A DNA stretch of 64,000 bases from Phycisphaeraceae bacterium (GCA_019636845.1 JAHBWV010000001.1:1054001-1118000); one strand, 5' to 3'. Counted from the first letter of the stretch, positions 42,860-55,200 are shown. Made by a program: numbers and translations. The notes: generated by a model from the sequence alone, not told the origin.

Positions 42860-44333
42860 AATGTTCGGGTGCTGATGGGATACGGATGCGGATGCAGGCA
42901 CCAATTTTCGCGCCTTGACGCCAGAGTAGGGGGTGTTCTGCTGATTCGGAGGTGATGGTGCCGCGGTGTTGTTGGATGACATACTTAGCCATTGCAAGTC
43001 CGATGCCAGTGCCTCCGGGCTTTGTTGTGAAGTGCTGCTCAAAGATCCTCTGTCGGTGTTCTGCGGGGATACCCGGTCCGTCGTCGATCACGTCGATCCG
43101 TACCCAGTCCTGACCGTCGGGGCTTACGCTCACCACTGTCCGACCTCCAGTGCCGGCCGCATCGATCGCGTTTGTGACCACAGCGATCACAGCGTGCTCC
43201 AGATGCACGGGGTCCGCCATGACAAACACCTCAGCCGGAGAGGTTTGGATATTGAGCAGAGCACTCTTGCTCTCAGCGAGTGGCAGCAACGTGGGAAGGA
43301 TGTCGTTGATCCAGCGATTGACGCCGAGGCGCACCGGCACCAGCTCCAAGGGTTGTGTCGTTCGGAGCAAGTCTCGGAGCCAGATCTCAAATCGATCAAC
43401 CGTGGCCATGATCCTGGATTGCACATCGCGCAAGTCGGAATCATGAGGCAGCTCTGCGCGTGTCACCTCGGCAAGCGAACGGATCCCGGAGAGGGGGTTC
43501 CGAAGATTGTGCGTCACTCGTCGCACCATCTCTCCGACCGCTGCAAGCCGTTCCCGCTCGACGCGTTCCTCGATCATGGTCCCGATGGTCTGGGCCATCT
43601 GGTTGACCTCGCCGCTCAATTGTCCGATCTCATCTCCTGCTCGCACCGGCACACGATGCCCGTAATCGCCCGCCGCGATACGGGTGGTGGCGGTGCGGAG
43701 CATCGCGACCGGTTGCACGATCCAGCGAGTAAAGAGGAGCAGGCCGAGAAGCACGGTCAGGGCGAGCGCGACGAGGCATGCCGCAGAAACACCGAGCACA
43801 TACGCACGGATCGTCGTTGCATGACGAACCTGTAGCGTCGTGTTGTTCAGCACGTGCTGCTCCAGTCTCCCGAGCAGGTTGTGGATCGTCGACAGCTCGG
43901 CGATAGCAACGCCTATACGATCCGGCGTGGTCGCCGCTTCGATCGCCGCAGCCGCCGCTGCCTCGCCCTGTCGCATCAGGGTGCGTGTGGATGAGATCCC
44001 TGTTCGCACGATCTCGCTGTCGGGGCTCTGGAGTTGGTCGAGTTGCTGGAGCAGCAGCTCCGCAAACGTAGAGACCGCAGCGGAATCAACCTCTCGCTCG
44101 CGTGTCGGCGCGGTGGATAGAAGCCATGTATCGTGGCCGAGTGCCTGCGCGAGTTTCTCGACAGTCCGACGGCTGTCCGAGATCGAGCGCAACGACGCTT
44201 CCGCACCACGCATCGGCCACGCGATCTCCCGTTCCAGAATGACGATTGACCACACTGCCGTCGCCTGAAGCAGAAGCACCGCTGCAACGAGGCCGGCCAA
44301 GAGCAAGCCGAACTTTTGTCGGAGCGTCAGCAC
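42858..44333 (-). CDS. Membrane sensor histidine kinase
   Basis: 491 residues. Two membrane segments (LLLAGLVAAVLLLQATAVWS near residue 10-30; YVLGVSAACLVALALTVLLG near 175-205) flank a helical sensor region of about 145 residues. A HAMP domain follows (IVQPVAMLRTATTRIAAGDY). The H-box is RRVTHNLRNPLSGIRSLAEV, the N-box HAVIAVVTNAIDAAG, and the G boxes DDGPGIP and GGTGIGLAMA. It should phosphorylate the NtrC-type regulator encoded next. The start is GTG, 12 bp after the pseudopilin gene stop. The helical sensor resembles four-helix-bundle receptors. Confidence 0.92.
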   Translation of the reverse strand: MLTLRQKFGLLLAGLVAAVLLLQATAVWSIVILEREIAWPMRGAEASLRSISDSRRTVEKLAQALGHDTWLLSTAPTREREVDSAAVSTFAELLLQQLDQLQSPDSEIVRTGISSTRTLMRQGEAAAAAAIEAATTPDRIGVAIAELSTIHNLLGRLEQHVLNNTTLQVRHATTIRAYVLGVSAACLVALALTVLLGLLLFTRWIVQPVAMLRTATTRIAAGDYGHRVPVRAGDEIGQLSGEVNQMAQTIGTMIEERVERERLAAVGEMVRRVTHNLRNPLSGIRSLAEVTRAELPHDSDLRDVQSRIMATVDRFEIWLRDLLRTTQPLELVPVRLGVNRWINDILPTLLPLAESKSALLNIQTSPAEVFVMADPVHLEHAVIAVVTNAIDAAGTGGRTVVSVSPDGQDWVRIDVIDDGPGIPAEHRQRIFEQHFTTKPGGTGIGLAMAKYVIQQHRGTITSESAEHPLLWRQGAKIGACIRIRIPSAPEH

Positions 44334-44345
44334 AGCAGCGCGACC

Positions 44346-45170
44346 TCAACGCAGCCGCATCGGCTTCCAGTTCCAGCCGGGCTCCTCGAGAGGTGCGCGG
44401 GAAGCCGCGACGTGCCCATCGATGAACGCGACATTTGCCGCACCATTATGCCTCATCGCAGGAAACCAGTAGGTGTTCGCTCCCAGCGTATCAGTGTCAG
44501 CGAGCGAAGGAGCCGAGAACACAGGGTTCAGGCCCCTCGTGGATGCAACGCGGCCATCCACGTCCCAGAAGAGCGGCGTGGAACCGGACTCGAGAACCGC
44601 ACCAGAGAGCTGCACCGGCTCCAAACGAGGAACGCCATCTGATACGACCGGCCGACGATGCAGCCGGAGGTTGAAACCGAACGAGATGCTTGCGGCTGGT
44701 GTCACCCCGCCGTCAGTGCAAGAGAGCGAACGCGTCACCTTGATCGGCGACTTCACCTCCGCGCAGCGCATCGGATCGTTGTCGGCGTTGTCAGGAAGCG
44801 TGTGTGTGGTGCCCGATCCCCAGCGCCAGAACTCAGACAGTCCGTACTGGCTGTTCTGGAACGTCTCGATGGTGAAGCGTCCGTTGAGCGAAGTGTCGTT
44901 ACCCCGATCAGGTCCCAGGTCGTCATTCGCGAACACAGCGAAGTCGAAGGCGACAGTCCTTTGCGCGACCTGGCAACGGAATCCCTTCGCGGCTCCCATC
45001 GTTCGAGCAAGCATGGGCAGGGCGATCGCCAGAAGACTTCCGATGATGGCCATCGAAACGAAGACCTCAACGAGCGTGAACGCGCGGAGGTGCGGACTGC
45101 TGGCTGAGTTTCGACTCGTAGTCCCCAATGACTTCTCCGGAACTCCGAACAGAGTGTAACCAGATCGCAT
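44346..45170 (-). CDS. Type II secretion/pilin-like protein with H-x9-DG C-terminus
   Basis: About 274 residues. A prepilin N-methylation segment (AFTLVEVFVSMAIIGSLLAI) follows a leader of about 33 residues. Near the C-terminus RHNGAANVAFIDGHV carries the H-x9-DG motif known from the large planctomycete pseudopilin-like families (DUF1559 group). The substrate or assembly role is unknown. GTG 45179 is an alternative start. It lies 12 bp before the sensor kinase, apparently in one transcript with the two-component genes. Confidence 0.82.
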   Translation of the reverse strand: MRSGYTLFGVPEKSLGTTSRNSASSPHLRAFTLVEVFVSMAIIGSLLAIALPMLARTMGAAKGFRCQVAQRTVAFDFAVFANDDLGPDRGNDTSLNGRFTIETFQNSQYGLSEFWRWGSGTTHTLPDNADNDPMRCAEVKSPIKVTRSLSCTDGGVTPAASISFGFNLRLHRRPVVSDGVPRLEPVQLSGAVLESGSTPLFWDVDGRVASTRGLNPVFSAPSLADTDTLGANTYWFPAMRHNGAANVAFIDGHVAASRAPLEEPGWNWKPMRLR

Positions 45171-45245
45171 AGTCCGCACAAGTCGGCCATTCGTGCGAAA
45201 CGTTCAAGATGGTCATTTTGAGCCAGGGCTGCTACGTCCACGATC

Positions 45246-45791
45246 TCAGGCGCGTCCCGGACCCAGAAGCTTCTGAGGTTGATCGTCCTCGTCCTTTGCG
45301 AGGAGATCGCTGTAGCCGCAGCCGATCGGTTCGCCGAGAACCGGCGCGAGGGTGCCACGGAGCTCAGTGAGCTGCTTCTGGCAGTGCTCGACCGTCACCG
45401 CGTTGGTGACCATCGCCTCAAACTCGAGGAACGTGCCGAGCTTTGAGACCTGATCGAGATGGACTCGGACGTTCCCGAGGAGAAAGAGTTCTCGGACCTT
45501 CCGGACGACGACCCAGGTGGGGAGTGGTGTTGATCCGAAGCGTTCGACGGCCTGGGGCTCGGAGAAGATCGTGAACTGGCTGATCTTGGGATTCAGCCGA
45601 TCGGGACGGTTGTAGAAGATGTACTCGGTCGGCTCGCCGACGGTCTCACGCTTCTTGAGGCGACCACTGGGAACGCGGTAATAGGTGTCGGTCTGTTCGA
45701 GCGTGCCGACATGGACCGCGCCGAGGCGAAGGATGATCGATCGCGCCAGCGCGAGGTCACGGAGCTCGCATTTGAACTCGAGATTCTGCAC
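45246..45791 (-). CDS. CYTH-domain protein (class IV adenylate cyclase/triphosphatase type)
   Basis: About 181 residues from GTG 45791 (AAGGA about 6-10 nt upstream). CYTH proteins bind triphosphates in a beta-tunnel with metal. The entry motif reads NLEFKCEL, so the ExExK motif keeps Glu-x-Lys but has Asn in place of the first Glu. LKKRE, FLLGNVRVHLDQVSKLGTFL and EFEAMV are typical of the fold (class IV cyclase/thiamine-triphosphatase group). The product is unknown. The longer frame to 45890 adds a Pro/Arg-rich stretch without similarity. It lies downstream of ligA in the same direction. Confidence 0.82.
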   Translation of the reverse strand: MQNLEFKCELRDLALARSIILRLGAVHVGTLEQTDTYYRVPSGRLKKRETVGEPTEYIFYNRPDRLNPKISQFTIFSEPQAVERFGSTPLPTWVVVRKVRELFLLGNVRVHLDQVSKLGTFLEFEAMVTNAVTVEHCQKQLTELRGTLAPVLGEPIGCGYSDLLAKDEDDQPQKLLGPGRA

Positions 45792-45903
45792 GCGTGGTCC
45801 TTGGCGGAGGGCGGGGGGCCGGGGCGTGGCTTGGGGGCCAGTGCGGGGCGGAGCGGGAGACCGATAACAGCGCGTGACAAGAGCGCGCAACGGCTGTAGA
45901 TCG

Positions 45904-48162
<2,259 letters not shown>

Positions 48163-48198
48163 CTATCGAGGATTGAGCTGGCCGCTTACCATGCCAGC

Positions 48199-49119
48199 AT
48201 GGCGGCACGGATCATTGACGGCATCGCACTCGCAAGGTCATATCGGGAGCTTGTTGCCGAGCGGGTGCGCGCGCTGACGCAGCGGGCAGGGCCGGGCACT
48301 GGCGTGGGAGGGTCTGGTAGCGGGGCTGTGCGATTGGATGCGGTTCTGGTGGATTCGGGGGACTCGTCGGCGCGGCTGTACTCTGAGAACCAAGCCAAGG
48401 CATGCCAGGCCCTGGGCATTGACTATCGCCTGCATCTCCTGCCCGGCAGCGCGACATTCGACGATATCGCGGGGCGGGTGCTCCTCTTGAGCGCGGACGA
48501 GACGGTCAGCGCAATCATGTTGCACGTCCCGCTGCCGCAGAGTGTGGATCCATATCGGGTCCAGCGTCTGATCTCGCCCGACAAGGACGTTGAGGGCGTC
48601 AACCCTGCAAATATCGGGAATGTGGTGTACGGAAGGTCATCGCTCGCCCCATGCACGGGTTTGGCGACCGTCAAGATGATCGAGTCCACAGGTGTGGACC
48701 TGCGGGGGAAGAGGTGCGTCGTCGTCGGGGCTTCGGATGTGGTGGGGAAGCCCATCGCGGTGCTGCTGATGAGGCAGGATGCCACGGTGATCTCGTGCAA
48801 CAAGGCGACGTGGGGGTTGGAAGAGTTGTGCCGCTCGGCGGACGTCCTCGTCGCCGCGGCCGGCGTGCCGGGGCTGATTACCGCGGCGATGGTCAAGCCG
48901 GGCGCGATCGTGGTGGATGTGGGCGTGAACCGGGTCCAGGGACCGGATGGGAAGATGAAGACGGTGGGGGATGTGGCGTTCGAAGAGGTCAGCCGCGTCG
49001 CCGGCTGGGTCTCGCCCGTGCCCGGTGGCGTTGGGCCGATGACGGTTGCGATGCTGCTTGTGAACGTCGCCGAGGCATGTGAGCGCCGGTACACGGCGCG
49101 TCTGGGATCGGTTCGATGA
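48199..49119 (+). CDS. folD: Bifunctional methylenetetrahydrofolate dehydrogenase/cyclohydrolase
   Basis: 306 residues from ATG 48199. FolD interconverts 5,10-methylene-, methenyl- and 10-formyl-THF. Visible motifs: the catalytic Tyr/Lys region ARLYSENQAKACQALGIDYR (Y-x3-K), MLHVPLPQSVDPYRVQRLIS (family QLPLP), PCTGLATVKMIESTG, VVVGASDVVGKPIAVLLM and the end VPGGVGPMTVAMLL. An internal Gly/Ser loop (GPGTGVGGSGSGAVRL) extends the N-terminal domain. The frame upstream to 48133 is not needed. It is followed by tatA. Confidence 0.95.
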   Translation: MAARIIDGIALARSYRELVAERVRALTQRAGPGTGVGGSGSGAVRLDAVLVDSGDSSARLYSENQAKACQALGIDYRLHLLPGSATFDDIAGRVLLLSADETVSAIMLHVPLPQSVDPYRVQRLISPDKDVEGVNPANIGNVVYGRSSLAPCTGLATVKMIESTGVDLRGKRCVVVGASDVVGKPIAVLLMRQDATVISCNKATWGLEELCRSADVLVAAAGVPGLITAAMVKPGAIVVDVGVNRVQGPDGKMKTVGDVAFEEVSRVAGWVSPVPGGVGPMTVAMLLVNVAEACERRYTARLGSVR

Positions 49120-49204
49120 TCGAATCCCTGAGCCGTTTGGGATATACAATGGGTCAGACCGGTGCGGGGCATCGGCAGCTGCGGCAGCACCCATCGGAGA
49201 CGCG

Positions 49205-49498
49205 ATGAACACGCTGGCATTCGGCATCGGGCCCATCGGCACCACGGAACTGATCGTGATCCTCGCGATCGGACTCTTGCTCTTCGGCAAGCGGTTGCCG
49301 GAGGTCGGCAAGAGTCTGGGGAAGGGCATCGTCGAGTTCAAAAAGGGGCTGAAGGGTGTTGAGGACGAGATCGAACGCGAGTCCAGCAAGCCGTCTTCGG
49401 TCGCGAGGCCTCCCCTGACTTCAGGCGGTGTAGATGCCCGTGTGAGCACTGCGGAGCAGGTTGAGCAGCCGATCCAGAGCGAAGCAAAGCCGAGCTGA
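49205..49498 (+). CDS. tatA: Sec-independent translocase subunit TatA
   Basis: 97 residues. A short N-terminal membrane helix (IGTTELIVILAIGLLLFG) is followed by the FGKRLPEVGKSLGKGIVEFK amphipathic helix of TatA and a polar tail. It forms the pore of the twin-arginine export system. No tatB or tatC is near. A TATACA element (49143-49148) upstream could be its -10. A frame from 49079 overlaps folD and is not used. Confidence 0.92.
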   Translation: MNTLAFGIGPIGTTELIVILAIGLLLFGKRLPEVGKSLGKGIVEFKKGLKGVEDEIERESSKPSSVARPPLTSGGVDARVSTAEQVEQPIQSEAKPS

Positions 49499-49578
49499 AT
49501 GATGGTTGTGGATCGTCTCAGGGGCGTGAGATGGCTTCACTGCGAGGTGGGCGATTCGCCCTTGAGGGACCGAGTATC

Positions 49579-51768
49579 ATGTGGATGAGCATCGCGGCGG
49601 CTCTCGCGTTCACGCTCGGGGCCGATGGCTTGGCCGATCTCCCGATCGTCGAGATCGTGTCAGACGACACGGTCATTGATCGTTCATGTCTGGTGCGTAT
49701 CGCTCCCGGGACCGTCATTGCCGACACGAATGCGAACGGCGTTATCAGGATCCAGGGCTCCGACCTGACCATTCGATTCGAGCCGGGGTCTGTCCTGCGT
49801 GGTGCACAGGTCGGCACGCCGGGTGATGCCATGGCTGGCATAGGTCTCGTCATCGAGGGGCACACGAACGTGCGAATCGAGGGTGCGGCCATCGAGGGCT
49901 TTCGCGTCGGCTTGCTCGCGAGAGAGGCCGATGGGTTGGTGATCGACGGTGCGACTTTCCGCGACCATTTCAGGCAGCGTTTGAGATCCACTCCAGCGGC
50001 GGAGGAATCGGGCGACTGGCTCTGGCCACACTCGAACGACAACCGCGAGTGGGTGACAAGCTACGGGGCCTCTTTGGCGATCGAGCGCTCTCGTGGCGTC
50101 GAGGTGAGAAACGTCCTGGTTCGTGAGGGGCAGAACGGGATTGTGCTTGATCGCGTGAACGATTCGAGACTCTATGACAACGATTGCTCATTCCTTTCCG
50201 GATGGGGCATCGCGATGTGGCGTTCGAGCGGGAACGCGATCACCCGCAACGCGCTGGACTTCTGTGTTCGCGGATACTCCCACGGGGTCTACAACAGAGG
50301 GCTGGATTCCGCAGGGCTGCTCATGTTCGAGCAGTGCAACAACAACCTCATCGCTGAGAACTCCATCACTCACGGCGGTGATGGGATCTTTGGCTTCGGA
50401 GGCAAGGAAGCACTCGGCGAGGTGCCGGGTCCTGAGGGCTTCGATCACGCGAGAAAGGGCTGCAACGATAATCTCTTCATCGCGAACGATCTCTCGTACT
50501 CTCCGGCCCACGGATTGGAGATGACATTCTCATTCGGAAACCGCATCATCGGGAATCGATTTGTAGAGAACGCGATCTGCGGGATCTGGGGCGGATACTC
50601 GCAGGAATCCCTCATCGCCTTCAACGTCTTCAACGGCAACGGTTCGAGCGGATACGGGCTTGAGCGTGGAGGCGTCAATATCGAGCACGGAAGTGGCAAC
50701 GCGATCCGCGAGAACGAGTTCCAAGCGAACGCTGCGGGGGTCCACCTGTGGACTGACGATGACGGAGCGTTGTTGAGAACACCGTGGGCCAAGAAGAACC
50801 ATCGCGGCTCGACCGACAACATCGTCGCGTTGAACGGGTTCAACGGAGATCGCGTCGGAGTGCATCTCAGGGCGACCGGCAGAACCGTCGCCTTCGGCAA
50901 CACGTTTGAGGGTGTCACCGAATCTGTGAGAGTCCAGGGTGGAGAAGGACTCACCGATGGCGATGCTGTGCCGTCCGCTGCCCTCCCCGCGTATGTCGCG
51001 TTCGGTACGACGCGACCCGTCGGAGCACGCGCCCATCTCTCCGGTCGCCAGAACATCGTCATGGGTGAATGGGGACCATGGGATCACGCATCGCCGATGC
51101 TCCGCCAGTTGGACCGTTCCGGGGGTGTTCATCGCTACGAGGTGTGGGGGTCGCCTGGGAAGCTCTCCGTTGAGAGCAGATCCGAAGGTGTTTCGACAAC
51201 TCTCGAAACCGCCGACTCAGGACCTTCGCAAGTACGTGTGAGCGCGGGTCCAGGCGTGCACCCCTATCTGGTAGTCCTCAAGGGTGAGGGGATCGAGAAG
51301 GTGCTTCGCGGAACGCTCGTGGGGGCGGAGTGGACCGTTCGCTTCTTCCCGTGGTCGGTCGATCCGCGAGAGAGCATCGAGGGGTGGCGAGCCGAGTCGT
51401 ATGGGCCTCACTCTCGCAGCGTGACCGTCGATGGTGTGCGATTGGCGTACCGACACGGTGGGCCTCGCGACCTGGGTCTCGGGGCTGAGTTCGGCGACGC
51501 GGATATCGGCAAGGATCGTTTCGGGACGATCGCGACGACAAGTATGCCGCTCAAGTCGGGAGTCTGGCGCGTTAGGACACTGTCGGATGATGGCGTGCGT
51601 GTTCTCGTCGATGGCGAGGCAGTGATCGAGAACTGGACGTGGCACGCCCCGACTCGCGACACGGGCGAGTTCCGCCTCGACCGTGACCGGACCGTCCAGA
51701 TCACGGTCGAGCACTTCGAACTCGACGGTTTCGCCGTCCTGGAGTTCGAGATCGAGCCGGTCCAGTGA
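49579..51768 (+). CDS. Secreted right-handed beta-helix protein with C-terminal PA14-like domain
   Basis: About 729 residues from ATG 49579 (GAGGGA upstream). A signal peptide (MWMSIAAALAFTLGADGLA) precedes a long series of parallel beta-helix rungs (residues about 60-450) of the NosD/CASH type (GNAITRNALDFCVRGYSHGV; DNLFIANDLSYSPAHGLEMT; GNRIIGNRFVENAICGIWGG). The C-terminal part from about residue 600 resembles PA14: WRVRTLSDDGVRVLVDGEAV and IENWTWHAP. Such proteins bind or cut polysaccharides. The target is unknown; a surface carbohydrate-active role is inferred. ATG 49531 is an alternative start. Confidence 0.75.
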   Translation: MWMSIAAALAFTLGADGLADLPIVEIVSDDTVIDRSCLVRIAPGTVIADTNANGVIRIQGSDLTIRFEPGSVLRGAQVGTPGDAMAGIGLVIEGHTNVRIEGAAIEGFRVGLLAREADGLVIDGATFRDHFRQRLRSTPAAEESGDWLWPHSNDNREWVTSYGASLAIERSRGVEVRNVLVREGQNGIVLDRVNDSRLYDNDCSFLSGWGIAMWRSSGNAITRNALDFCVRGYSHGVYNRGLDSAGLLMFEQCNNNLIAENSITHGGDGIFGFGGKEALGEVPGPEGFDHARKGCNDNLFIANDLSYSPAHGLEMTFSFGNRIIGNRFVENAICGIWGGYSQESLIAFNVFNGNGSSGYGLERGGVNIEHGSGNAIRENEFQANAAGVHLWTDDDGALLRTPWAKKNHRGSTDNIVALNGFNGDRVGVHLRATGRTVAFGNTFEGVTESVRVQGGEGLTDGDAVPSAALPAYVAFGTTRPVGARAHLSGRQNIVMGEWGPWDHASPMLRQLDRSGGVHRYEVWGSPGKLSVESRSEGVSTTLETADSGPSQVRVSAGPGVHPYLVVLKGEGIEKVLRGTLVGAEWTVRFFPWSVDPRESIEGWRAESYGPHSRSVTVDGVRLAYRHGGPRDLGLGAEFGDADIGKDRFGTIATTSMPLKSGVWRVRTLSDDGVRVLVDGEAVIENWTWHAPTRDTGEFRLDRDRTVQITVEHFELDGFAVLEFEIEPVQ

Positions 51769-51825
51769 CGCGACACACACTCATGCTCGTACTGCGCTGG
51801 TCGGGAAGTCCGATCCGGGGTTGGA

Positions 51826-51831
51826 TATACT
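51826..51831 (+). promoter_or_regulatory. -10 element of the tRNA gene
   Basis: TATACT lies 13 bp before the mature tRNA 5' end, consistent with a short tRNA leader. No good -35 is visible at normal spacing. Confidence 0.45.
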
Positions 51832-51844
51832 CAACGGCACTGAC

Positions 51845-51919
51845 GCCGAGGTAGCTCAGCTGGTTTAGAGCGCTGGATTCATAACCCGGAGGTCGGCGGT
51901 TCGAGTCCGCCCCTCGGCA
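51845..51919 (+). tRNA. tRNA with CAT anticodon (elongator Met or Ile2)
   Basis: A 75-nt cloverleaf. Acceptor GCCGAGG/CCTCGGC with discriminator A; D stem GCTC/GAGC; anticodon loop TTCATAA (51878-51884); variable loop AGGTC; T stem GGCGG/CCGCC with loop TTCGAGT. The first pair is G-C, so it is not the initiator. CCA is not encoded. CAT can be Met or lysidine-modified Ile; the sequence alone does not decide. The anticodon stem has a T-G pair near the top and an A.C mismatch next to the loop. Confidence 0.92.
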
Positions 51920-52218
51920 CTTTCGTCCCCCTTTGCATCCGATCGCACTGGCTCGCCCAAGTCCGCAAGTGACAAGGGCTTGTGCCGATTCGCGCCGGCC
52001 CGGTCGTCCGAGCCGCTCTCGCAAGCGATCGCACCCGCCCGTGCCAATTCGTGCGCAGTTTGCGGGCTTGGTTGCGGGGAGCAGAGGGCGACGGGCAGAC
52101 TGCCGCCATCACAGGTATCCGATGTGTCGTAGAAAGCACTGCGAGGCGTCACGTGAAAGGAAGCGGCCCCGGTGGAATGCCGGGGCCGCTTCGTTGTGTG
52201 TGACGTCTCAGGATCGTA
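51920..52218. other. Region after the tRNA with no gene
   Basis: 299 bp without a credible frame. It contains a degenerate repeat: CGATCGCAC and GTGCC-ATTCG-GC segments occur first at about 51939-51993 and again at about 52026-52053. The region ends in the strong terminator hairpin at 52160-52192. Confidence 0.4.
52160..52192. terminator. Strong terminator hairpin of the tricorn-like gene
   Basis: A perfect 13-bp stem GAAGCGGCCCCGG/CCGGGGCCGCTTC with a 7-nt loop lies 27 bp beyond the minus-strand stop at 52219. It also faces the plus-strand tRNA transcript, so it may act both ways. Confidence 0.75.
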
Positions 52219-55200
52219 TCACTTGTCTTCTTCGGCGATTCCCATGCCCGCACGGTTCGGGCTCTTGGGGCGCGCGGGGGGTGCGTAGGGCTTGGTTTGG
52301 AGTTCGCTCAACATGAGGTCGATCGCACGGTCGAGCTGCGGGTCGCCGCCGTTGACCATGAGCGCGGGATCGTCGATCACTTCGATGTCAGGATCGACAC
52401 CGTGTCCCTCGATGCCCCAGGTCCCGTCGGTCTCATAGAAGCCGAAGGTGGGCACAGAGATCGCACCGCCGTCGATCAGGCCCGGATTGCCTGAGATCCC
52501 GACAAGGCCGCCCCAGGTTCTGGTACCGATCAGCTTGCCGAGTCCGACTTGCTTGAACAAGTGCGGGAACATGTCGCCGCCGGAGCCGGCGAGCCCGTTG
52601 ATGAGCATGCACTTGGGACCGTTGTGCGCGTCGGGCGGCCAGACCCAGTCCTTACCATCGCGGCGTGCCCAGTAGTTCAGCGCGGGTCGGTTGAGGAGTT
52701 CGATGAAGCGAGTGGGTATCTGCCCGCCTCCATTCCAGCGCTCGTCGATGATGAGCGCCTCGCGGCCTCGCTCACCGGCAAACTGACGGAACAGCTCGTT
52801 CTGTCCGTCGATGCCGGTGTTGGGGACGTAGATATAACCGATCCTTCCGCCCGACTTCTCGTGAACATACCGGCGGTTGGCATCGATCCAGGTGCGGAAA
52901 CGCAGGTTTGTCTCATCACCGATAGGCGTCACAAGGACCACCCGCTCAGAGCCATCGATGACCGGCTTGTCACTGAGAGTGATCTGTGTGGGCCTGCCCG
53001 CCGTGCCGATGAATGCCGCGAACGGATCACGCGTCGTGTCGATCGGCTGGCCATTGACCGCAAGAAGGAAGTCTCCGACCTTCGCATTCACGCCGAGTTG
53101 CGACAGGGGGCCACGCGCGTCGGTGTCTGCGATGCCGCCCGCATGGATCTTGGTGATCCGGTATGCCGCGGGCGAGTCGCCAGATGCAGGTACGAGTTCA
53201 TAGTCAGCGCCGAGCATGCCGACCGGACGCGAAGGTCCTGAAGACGAGACATCGCCGGGACCTGTGACGTACGCGTGGCCGACGTTCAGCTCCGAGATGA
53301 ACTCGGCGATGACCCAGTTGACGTCCTCGCGCGTGACGCAATCGGCGAGCATCGATGCGTAACGGTTCCGCATGGCGTCCCAGTCCACGCCGTGGAGCGT
53401 CGGCTCGTAGAAGAAGTCACGCTGGAGTCTGTACACATCCGTGAAGATCTGGCTCCACTCCTTGCGAGGATCGATCTGCATCCAGAGGTTGTTCACAGGC
53501 GGATTCGAGGACTTGCCGCCTCCTGCCGCGGGATCCATGATGGTGATGTTCCCGCCACCCCTCCAAACGATGAGCTTCTTGCGATCCGCCGAGAGCGCGA
53601 ACGACGCGGCACCGCTCGTGACGGTCTTCTCTTCCTTCGACTCGTCTGCGAGGTCGTAGATCTTGATGGACCAAGGGTCCTGGCCTCCACGGGCCGGGCC
53701 GCGGGCGTAGATCAGCTTGTTGTCCTCGGTGACGGCCATCGCACCGAAGTTGCCCGAGCCGATGGGGAGCTGGATGGCGCGCTGTTCAAGACCGTCGAGT
53801 TCGATCTTGAGAGCTTCCTTCTTCTCGTCCTTCTTCTCGGCGTCCTTCTTGTCGTCATCCTTATCTGCGTCTTTGGCTTCTGCGGACTTTGGCGCGGCCT
53901 TCGACTCACGAGTCATCGTGACCGGCCCGGACTGGTCGCCACCAATCCACGTGCCGGTGAACGATTCGCCCTTCACGGTCCCTGAGATGGTTCCGGCCTC
54001 GCCGTCGGGCGTGCGGATCGAGATCGTGAGCATGCCGGAGGCCTTGTCGAACGAGCCACCGGTGACCGGCATAGTGCCCATGGCACTCACGATGCTGCCG
54101 CTGAGTGAGCCGTCTGGATTCAACGTGACGTTGAGCGCGAACGGGAGATTGATCTTCTGGCCATTCTCTCCCGGGATTTCTGCGAAACCCTGCCATGACC
54201 CTGAGATCCCGTCATCGGCAGCCGACTCCGCGGTGCCGGCCGACTTTCCATCCTTCTTCTCAGAGTCCTTGGAGTCCTTCGCCTCGGACTTCTTGTCGAG
54301 CTTGATGGTCTCCTCGTCGCTCTTCACGGCCCATGGGTTCTTCACGTCGGACCGGAGCGGCACTGCGAGAAGCACCTGTGTACCGGAATAGATGAACGTC
54401 GTGTCCAGATCGCTGTAGATCGGAGCGGAGAATGTCCGGGCGGAACGCATGAAGAGCCAGTCACCCTTGGCGTCGAAGGTAGGAGCCGAGCACGAGGTCA
54501 TCTCGCTCGTCACCTTGTGCTTCTCGCCCGTGACCACATTGAACAGCCAGACGCAGTTGTTGCGGTTGTTCTCATCGGAACGCTCATACGCGAGCCAGGT
54601 AGAGTCGTGGGAGAAGGACTTCCACACTGATGCCGCCCACGGATCCCGATCGATTTCGGCTGTCTCGCCCGTTGCGGCGTTCGTCAGGAAGAGCGCTCCT
54701 CCTTTGTCTGTGAACGCGATGTGCTTGGAATCGGGTGACCATAGCGGGCTGTACCGAAACCCGGCACCGAGCGAGGTGAGCTTGCGGGGGTCGGCCGCGC
54801 TCGTGGCATCCCCGCTGTCTGCGGCATCGCCGTCTTTGGAGGCCTTGTCATTCTTCTTCTCTGGCGGAGTCGCGTCAGATGGACGCACCCAGAGCTCGTA
54901 CTCACCGGATTCATCGGAGAAGTACGCGATCCAGCGCCCGTCGGGTGACCAGGCCGGATCGCGCTCGAAGATCCCGTCGGTGCGGGTGAGGTTGCGTGTG
55001 ACGCCCTCCTTCGCCGGTATTGACCAGATGTCGCCTCTGGACTCGACGGCGACACGCTTGCCGGAGTGTGAGATCGATGCACCGCGCGTCAGGCCCGAGG
55101 CGTCGACCGTGCGGCTGCGCAGGGTCGGGCGATCCCCGGGAATTGTGACCTTCACAACCGCATCCTTGCCGGTGGCCAGATCAAGCAGGCGTAACTCCGA

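Noticed and set aside
42827..43042. N-terminal extension of the NtrC-type regulator
   Set aside because: This part overlaps the end of the sensor kinase in another frame. The receiver domain and a good GGGGAA ribosome-binding site support GTG 42826.
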